Source of the DNA: Orbaceae bacterium lpD01
GTDB taxonomy: Bacteria; Pseudomonadota; Gammaproteobacteria; Enterobacterales; Orbaceae
DNA length: 64,000 nucleotides
Assembly: GCA_036251705.1 (NCBI GenBank)
Contig: CP133959.1
Span: forward strand, 1,675,195-1,739,194
Reading direction: 5' to 3'
Positions 59,505 to 64,000 of this stretch are shown piece by piece; position 1 is the stretch's first letter; each line of letters starts with the position of its first letter. Below the pieces are notes generated by a model that did no database searches, had not been told where the DNA came from, and was given only the letters and a program-made list of their open reading frames with translations. Position numbers and translations under genes: made by a program.

Positions 59505-59729
59505 TTATTTATTTTTATAACGATTCGGCCAAATAACAGAGGGACTAACGCCAATTGCATCAGCAATAATTTTTTCACCTTTTGGCCATTTACGGTCTAA
59601 AGCATTTCTAAGCGTATTTTCTGAAAGTCCGGCTTCTCTGGAAAGCTTTCGTAAACTGGTGCCTCGTTTCTCTAACTCTGCACGAATATCGGCACGATGC
59701 CAATCTTGATCCTTATCATAGGTAATCAT
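59505..59729 (-). CDS. Ner/Nlp-like small DNA-binding protein
   Basis: A 74-residue single-domain regulator of the Ner family (phage Mu Ner, E. coli SfsB/Nlp). DWHRADIRAELEKRGTSLRKLSREAGLS gives the first helices and the turn; TLRNALDRKWPKGEKIIADAIGVSPSVIWPNRY is the conserved second half ending in the family's IWPxRY. AGGGAGATCAG precedes the ATG. It is divergent from a CI-like repressor gene 342 bases away, the arrangement of a Mu-type early switch, but no other phage gene is here. Confidence 0.87.
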   Translation of the reverse strand: MITYDKDQDWHRADIRAELEKRGTSLRKLSREAGLSENTLRNALDRKWPKGEKIIADAIGVSPSVIWPNRYKNK

Positions 59730-59869
59730 TCTGATCTCCCTTTTATTAATCTGGGTTATTTAGCTGTATAACATCAACAACTTACTTTTTTACCGATAAT
59801 ACAAAACAAAAGTAAAAAAGTAAACAAACAATTTAAAATTTAGCAATAAAAGTCAATTAAAAGTTCGAC

Positions 59870-59977
59870 CGATTAATCGTTAAAGACTAAATTAAAACGA
59901 TTTTTTGTTTGGCATATATTCGCAGAATTAAACTTTATTTTTGTCACATATTATGCGATCATCATAGTATTATGATG
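59870..59977. promoter_or_regulatory. Candidate operators between the Ner-like and CI-like genes
   Basis: CGATTAATCG (59870-59879) is a perfect 10-bp palindrome, and CATCATA (59960-59966) with TATGATG (59971-59977) forms a perfect 7-bp dyad with a 4-base spacer. Both lie in the 342-bp divergent promoter region, where mutual control by the two regulators would be expected. Binding is inferred. Confidence 0.4.
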
Positions 59978-60071
59978 TCTAAATTATCAAAATAGTTAAA
60001 AAAATAACAATTTATTCATTATCTGATCCTAAATTGTATTTTTTAAAGTTAGTATCAATAAGGATATTTTT

Positions 60072-60836
60072 GTGATAACTAAAAATGGTAGAACAAATAA
60101 TCGTCTAACGACATCAATAGATGAAGATAAAGCCATTCACACGAAGCAGATATCAACAGATAATACCTCTTTTGCGGCTAGGTTACGTATCGTAATAGGT
60201 CAACGATCTATGACTGATTTTGCTCAGGCATGTCAACTATCAGAAAGCGCTGTCAGAAAATATATCCGAGGTGATTCAGAGCCGACATTACAAAATTTGC
60301 TCGTAATATCTAAAGTGGGGAACGTTTCTCTTTCCTGGCTCGCCACCGGAATTCCAGATGAAACATCACAATTATCCTCCATGCCAGAGTTTTACCCTCC
60401 CCAACCGATCATCAATCGTGATAATGTTATTATTTATGAAGTTGATTTTGATTCTCTTTGTCAGGAAAAACTCAGTTATAAACTCGACAGTTACTGGATG
60501 CTAAGCAAAAAATGGTTGATGAGAGAAGGATTACAAAACAATACCTTAGCTTTGACTACGATTAATTGCGACAGTATGGCTCAGTCAGCAAAGTACGGTG
60601 ATATGGCGTTAATCAATATCAAACAACAAGGCTGGCAAGGTGCACTTGAAGGCGTATTCATTATCCAACTCAATGATAATTTGCTCATCAAACGCCTACA
60701 ATATGATCCCGTAAAACACGGCTACTACTTATACAGTGACTGCTCACTTTATCGCGACCACTTCATTGCCATTAATCAATCGATAAATTTTAAAATCATT
60801 GCCAAAATTGTGCATATTCTTAATCATGTTGTTTAA
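60072..60836 (+). CDS. CI-like repressor with intact S24 (LexA-type) peptidase site
   Basis: A 254-residue regulator, GTG start after AAGGAT. About 35-95 hold a Cro/CI helix-turn-helix (DFAQACQLSESAVRKYIRGDSEP...NVSLSWLATG). The C-terminal LexA-like domain keeps the catalytic Ser in CDSMAQSAKYGD and Lys in LLIKRLQYD, so RecA-stimulated self-cleavage is possible. It is paralogous to the degenerate protein at 4003, sharing the SWLATG helix region and spacing. It is divergent from the Ner-like gene. Probably a captured prophage repressor; its targets are unknown. Confidence 0.82.
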   Translation: MITKNGRTNNRLTTSIDEDKAIHTKQISTDNTSFAARLRIVIGQRSMTDFAQACQLSESAVRKYIRGDSEPTLQNLLVISKVGNVSLSWLATGIPDETSQLSSMPEFYPPQPIINRDNVIIYEVDFDSLCQEKLSYKLDSYWMLSKKWLMREGLQNNTLALTTINCDSMAQSAKYGDMALINIKQQGWQGALEGVFIIQLNDNLLIKRLQYDPVKHGYYLYSDCSLYRDHFIAINQSINFKIIAKIVHILNHVV

Positions 60837-60893
60837 CAGTGTTGATTCCTTGTAAAAATAGCCAAGAATAATTAATATTGAGTTGAAGCTACT

Positions 60894-61475
60894 TTATAGC
60901 TCAGCATAGAGTGCTTTTTTACACAAGCGCGGATAGAACACCCTGAATAGATGCTCAAGTTGCTGATAATTTGTTTTAACATCATTAATCGTTTCAGAGA
61001 GTATCGCTAAACGGGGGCGCTGCTTAGACATGCCAACCAAAACTCGCTGCACAAACGCAAGATCAGCATAATTTAATAACCAGCTATCTCGCCATAGATA
61101 TCCCATAAAACGCCCAAATTCGGCCGGTGCTTTATCCAGTTCTGGTGAGATGATCGTCTGGCAGAGTTGATTAAATGCCGATAAACAGATAAAATCGACA
61201 AACTCATGCCAATATTTAGCCAAAAAATGATCCCAGACAATATCTAATGTAATGGGTGCAACGCGTTGATGAACTGTCGCAAATAAACATTTGGCTGTTT
61301 TGACTTCTGGCAAGTGATCGATTAGAGCGTCAATTCGGCGGTGTAGCATGATGCCTTCAGCCACTGACTTTGGATATTGCTGATAGGGATCTCCACGGAC
61401 AAAATCTGCCATGACATTACCTAATAACGAGCTACCCGATAAACTGGCTAAATGCAGATGGGCTAACACATTCAC
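60894..61475 (-). CDS. acpH: Acyl-carrier-protein phosphodiesterase
   Basis: A 193-residue member of the AcpH/YajB (DUF479) HD-like family. MNVLAHLHLASLSGSSLLGNVMADFVRG and IMLHRRIDALIDHLPEV carry the conserved His and Asp metal ligands; DIVWDHFLAKYW is a further landmark. It removes the 4'-phosphopantetheine arm from holo-ACP. It lies 60 bases downstream of the siderophore-interacting protein gene on the same strand, so co-transcription is possible. The length is standard. Confidence 0.92.
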   Translation of the reverse strand: MNVLAHLHLASLSGSSLLGNVMADFVRGDPYQQYPKSVAEGIMLHRRIDALIDHLPEVKTAKCLFATVHQRVAPITLDIVWDHFLAKYWHEFVDFICLSAFNQLCQTIISPELDKAPAEFGRFMGYLWRDSWLLNYADLAFVQRVLVGMSKQRPRLAILSETINDVKTNYQQLEHLFRVFYPRLCKKALYAEL

Positions 61476-61535
61476 AGCGCTGTCTCCGGTCTTCTTACTG
61501 CCATGTTGATTAATCGATATACTGCTCGCAACGTT

Positions 61536-62351
61536 TTATCCTTCACGACGACGAAATTCCCCTTCCGCAAATCCAATACGCCAATAGTTAAGTAACTGAA
61601 TATCACTTTTATTGACATTAAACTGATCAACCAAGCAGTGGCGCACATGCTGTGCAAGGCTCCCTTCCATTCCACCCCAAATCAGTATATTCCCCTCATC
61701 AGGTAGGTTTAATGATTTGATCAGCATTTCAGGGAATAATGATGGATGCTGCTGAATATGCCAGCTTAAGGTAACACCTTGAGGTTTACGGATTGTGATC
61801 ATATCGCTGTGATCTGGCACCTCAATAAAAGCGTGTCCTTTAGCATCGGCGGGTAAATGTTCCAGAATGTAACTGATTGCCGGTTTAGCCGTAATATCAC
61901 CGACTAAAACTAAATATTGTTGTTGATATTCGCATTTAGCACCAATGCCCAAAGCACCAATCACATCGCCAGGTTTAGCATATTGCGCCCATTTTGAACC
62001 GATGCCCTCTGCATGAATGGCGAATTCAATGGTCAATGTATGACTTGCGGCATCATAAGCCCGTAAGCTATAGGTTCGAATAGCCAGTTTTTCCCCTTCA
62101 GGCCAAATAATTTTGCCCGCTTCATTTAAATCAGGAAAGACAATCGACTGCTGCCCTGGTTCTGGAAAAATCAGCTTTAAATGCGGACCTAAACCTAAAG
62201 CCTCAACCGCTAATATGGCTTTTTTATCTAACTGAAAACGAATCTGGATGATACTTTTAGAGAGCGTAATAATCTCGCTAACAATTAATTGAGAATCTAT
62301 CGCAATTTTCTGAAGAAATACTGGCACTGGGTCCATCCTCACTGATGACAC
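61536..62351 (-). CDS. Siderophore-interacting ferric reductase, YqjH/ViuB family
   Basis: A 271-residue FAD-binding reductase. The FAD-binding beta barrel has KLAIRTYSLRAYD (RxYS-type motif), followed by EFAIHAEGIGSKWAQYAKPGDVIGALG. The NAD(P)-binding half has YLVLVGDITAKPAISYILEHL and ends with LIWGGMEGSLAQHVRHCL. It reduces Fe(III)-siderophores in the cytoplasm to release iron, and so complements the FhuCDB-like importer at 8.9 kb. No Fur box is evident before it. GTG at 62351 or ATG at 62336 may be the start; neither has a strong ribosome-binding site. Confidence 0.87.
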   Translation of the reverse strand: MSSVRMDPVPVFLQKIAIDSQLIVSEIITLSKSIIQIRFQLDKKAILAVEALGLGPHLKLIFPEPGQQSIVFPDLNEAGKIIWPEGEKLAIRTYSLRAYDAASHTLTIEFAIHAEGIGSKWAQYAKPGDVIGALGIGAKCEYQQQYLVLVGDITAKPAISYILEHLPADAKGHAFIEVPDHSDMITIRKPQGVTLSWHIQQHPSLFPEMLIKSLNLPDEGNILIWGGMEGSLAQHVRHCLVDQFNVNKSDIQLLNYWRIGFAEGEFRRREG

Positions 62352-62463
62352 GGATAAGCAACCATCATACTTTCTGATTTTTTAATCCGCAACTTTAATT
62401 AAAATAGTATATAATGGCGCATTATTTATTATTACTGATTATTTTTAAGAAAAGGTTATTGAT

Positions 62464-63555
62464 ATGGGATTTAAATGTGGGATTGTTGGCTTACCTAACG
62501 TCGGTAAATCGACGCTATTTAATGCATTGACCAAAGCAGGTATTGAAGCGGCAAATTTTCCCTTTTGTACGATTGAACCAAATACCGGGATTGTCCCAAT
62601 GCCTGATCCTCGTCTAGATCAGCTGGCAGAAATTGTAAAACCACAGCGCATTTTACCGACCACAATGGAGTTTGTTGATATTGCCGGTTTGGTAAAAGGT
62701 GCTTCAAAAGGTGAAGGCTTAGGCAATCAGTTTTTATCCAACATTCGCGAAACGGAAGCAATTGGTCATGTGGTGCGCTGTTTTGAAAATGACAATATTA
62801 TTCATGTTGCAGGTGCAATTGATCCCGCTGAAGATATTGATACTATCAATACCGAGCTTGCGTTAGCCGATTTAGATACCTGTGAGAGAGCGATCAATCG
62901 CGTACAGAAAAGAGCTAAAGGTGGCGATAAAGACGCGAAATTCGAATTAACCGTATTAGAGAAATGTCTACCTCAGTTAGAGAATGCCGGCATGTTACGC
63001 GCACTTAAGCTTGACAAAGAAGAGCTTGAAGCCATTAAATATTTAAGTTTTCTCACGCTAAAACCGACGATGTATATTGCCAATGTCAACGAAGAGGGTT
63101 TTGAGAATAATCCTTATTTAGATCAAGTCAGAGCGATTGCGGAAAAAGAAGGCGCAATTGTGGTGCCCGTTTGTGCTGCTGTTGAATCTGACATTGCTGA
63201 ACTTGATGATGCTGATCGTGATGAATTTATGGCGGAACTCGGTATCGAAGAGCCAGGTCTTAATCGTGTGATAAGAGCCGGCTATAAATTATTAAATTTA
63301 CAAACCTATTTTACCGCAGGGGTGAAAGAAGTACGAGCTTGGACTATTTCGATCGGCGATACTGCACCACAAGCGGCAGGTAAAATTCACACTGATTTCG
63401 AAAAAGGCTTTATTCGCGCGCAAACTATCGCATTTGATGACTTTATCACCTACAAAGGTGAGCAAGGCGCCAAAGAAGCAGGCAAAATGCGTTCTGAAGG
63501 GAAAGAGTATATCGTTAAAGATGGCGATATCATGAACTTCCTGTTTAATGTCTAA
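62464..63555 (+). CDS. ychF: Redox-regulated ATPase/GTPase YchF
   Basis: A 363-residue Obg-related NTPase. G1 [17 protein letters not shown], switch region [12 protein letters not shown]3 [20 protein letters not shown], a coiled-coil insertion, and the C-terminal TGS domain (ARAWTI-like [30 protein letters not shown]). The noncanonical G4 NVNEE explains the family's preference for ATP. It binds ribosomes and affects oxidative stress responses. AAGAAAAGG precedes the ATG. pth, its usual neighbour in enterics, is not upstream. Confidence 0.95.
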   Translation: MGFKCGIVGLPNVGKSTLFNALTKAGIEAANFPFCTIEPNTGIVPMPDPRLDQLAEIVKPQRILPTTMEFVDIAGLVKGASKGEGLGNQFLSNIRETEAIGHVVRCFENDNIIHVAGAIDPAEDIDTINTELALADLDTCERAINRVQKRAKGGDKDAKFELTVLEKCLPQLENAGMLRALKLDKEELEAIKYLSFLTLKPTMYIANVNEEGFENNPYLDQVRAIAEKEGAIVVPVCAAVESDIAELDDADRDEFMAELGIEEPGLNRVIRAGYKLLNLQTYFTAGVKEVRAWTISIGDTAPQAAGKIHTDFEKGFIRAQTIAFDDFITYKGEQGAKEAGKMRSEGKEYIVKDGDIMNFLFNV

Positions 63556-63587
63556 GCTTATACGCTAGTCCCATCAGGTATCGAATA

Positions 63588-63634
63588 AGAATAAACAGTA
63601 TAAAAGATTAACTTAATTTTATGCTGTTTATTCT
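63588..63634 (+). terminator. Long AT-rich hairpin after ychF
   Basis: An 18-base arm at 63588-63605 pairs with 63617-63634 throughout, with one U-G wobble, around an 11-base loop. It lies 32 bases after the ychF stop. No U-run follows, so it may be a 3'-end stem rather than a simple intrinsic terminator. The last 366 bases of the window (63635-64000) hold nothing recognisable. Confidence 0.5.
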
Positions 63635-64000
63635 CTCACTGAGTTTTATCAAAATCGATAACGAAATGCGTATATTTTAAGCACCGCTTATTTACCCTCT
63701 CTGTTTAAGTGAGTATTATCAGATTAACTGGCATAACGAGTTGAACTGATTATGTTTACTATCACTCAATGAAAAGTGCCCCACAAAAAAATTTTCTGTG
63801 CTTATGCCAAAACTCAATCTTATCTTTTAACAAAAGTTGATAATAAATAACCTGTCAAGATTTCCCCCTTTCCAATACAACAGAATTATTGCAAGTCACT
63901 ATCCCATGGTCATCATTAATGAAGCAGATATTTCATATACAGCAGCATGCACATCAATATTGACAGATTTTCATTCAATAACAATAAGGTGCGATGAGAT

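Overview
The window looks like chromosomal DNA of an AT-rich (roughly 60% A+T by eye) gammaproteobacterium. The his operon has the enteric order hisGDCBHAFI behind a hisL leader peptide with four consecutive His codons. YchF, AcpH, BisC, ZntA, ArgO, YahK, YeaO, YegP and a bifunctional HisB are all close to enterobacterial families. The base composition, a NadR without its DNA-binding domain, NifJ and the AEC/D-lactate dehydrogenase pair would suit the Orbales (Gilliamella/Orbus relatives) or a similar host-associated fermenter, but this placement is inference. No rRNA, CRISPR array, insertion sequence or intact prophage was seen.

Layout. 0-8.7 kb: DUF1289 protein, GNAT acetyltransferase, quinone-reductase-like flavoprotein, B12-binding radical SAM protein, a phage-repressor-like regulator, a small exported or membrane peptide, a D-lactate dehydrogenase/AEC transporter operon and TspO. 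8.86-16.3 kb: a Fur-box-preceded ferric-hydroxamate uptake operon (ATPase, binding protein, fused permease, cyclic-peptide-type ABC exporter, TonB-dependent receptor). 16.4-24.6 kb, minus strand: PhzF, then a chaperone-usher fimbrial operon with two chaperones and a distal adhesin. 24.6-26.1 kb has no recognisable gene. 26.1-43.2 kb: YahK, YeaO, tRNA-Leu(CAA), NadR, BisC, a lipoprotein, an unknown protein, AcuI/YhdH, ZntA, ArgO, the pyruvate:flavodoxin oxidoreductase NifJ and a MATE pump. 43.6-47.9 kb: a LacI-type regulator fused to a cytoplasmic solute-binding-protein domain, convergent with a two-gene operon (NupG-type permease, PhnP-like phosphodiesterase). The promoter of that operon is overlapped by a textbook LacI-family operator. 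48.3-56.1 kb: YegP and the attenuated his operon. 56.6-63.6 kb: MoeA, MsrA-MsrB, a divergent Ner-like/CI-like regulator pair, AcpH, a siderophore-interacting reductase and YchF.

How the genes fit together. The metabolic genes suggest an anaerobic or facultative fermenter: NifJ, D-lactate dehydrogenase with a carboxylate transporter, and a molybdoenzyme sulfoxide reductase with MoeA for its cofactor. Iron comes from scavenged hydroxamate siderophores; the reductase at 61.5 kb could release the iron. MsrA, MsrB and BisC are three separate sulfoxide-repair activities. The most unusual items are the LacI-SBP fusion and the operator it may serve, a perfect 17-bp inverted repeat bracketing a TATAAT box upstream of nifJ, two paralogous phage-type repressors of which one has lost its Ser/Lys dyad, and a second fimbrial chaperone lacking the conserved subunit-anchoring lysine.
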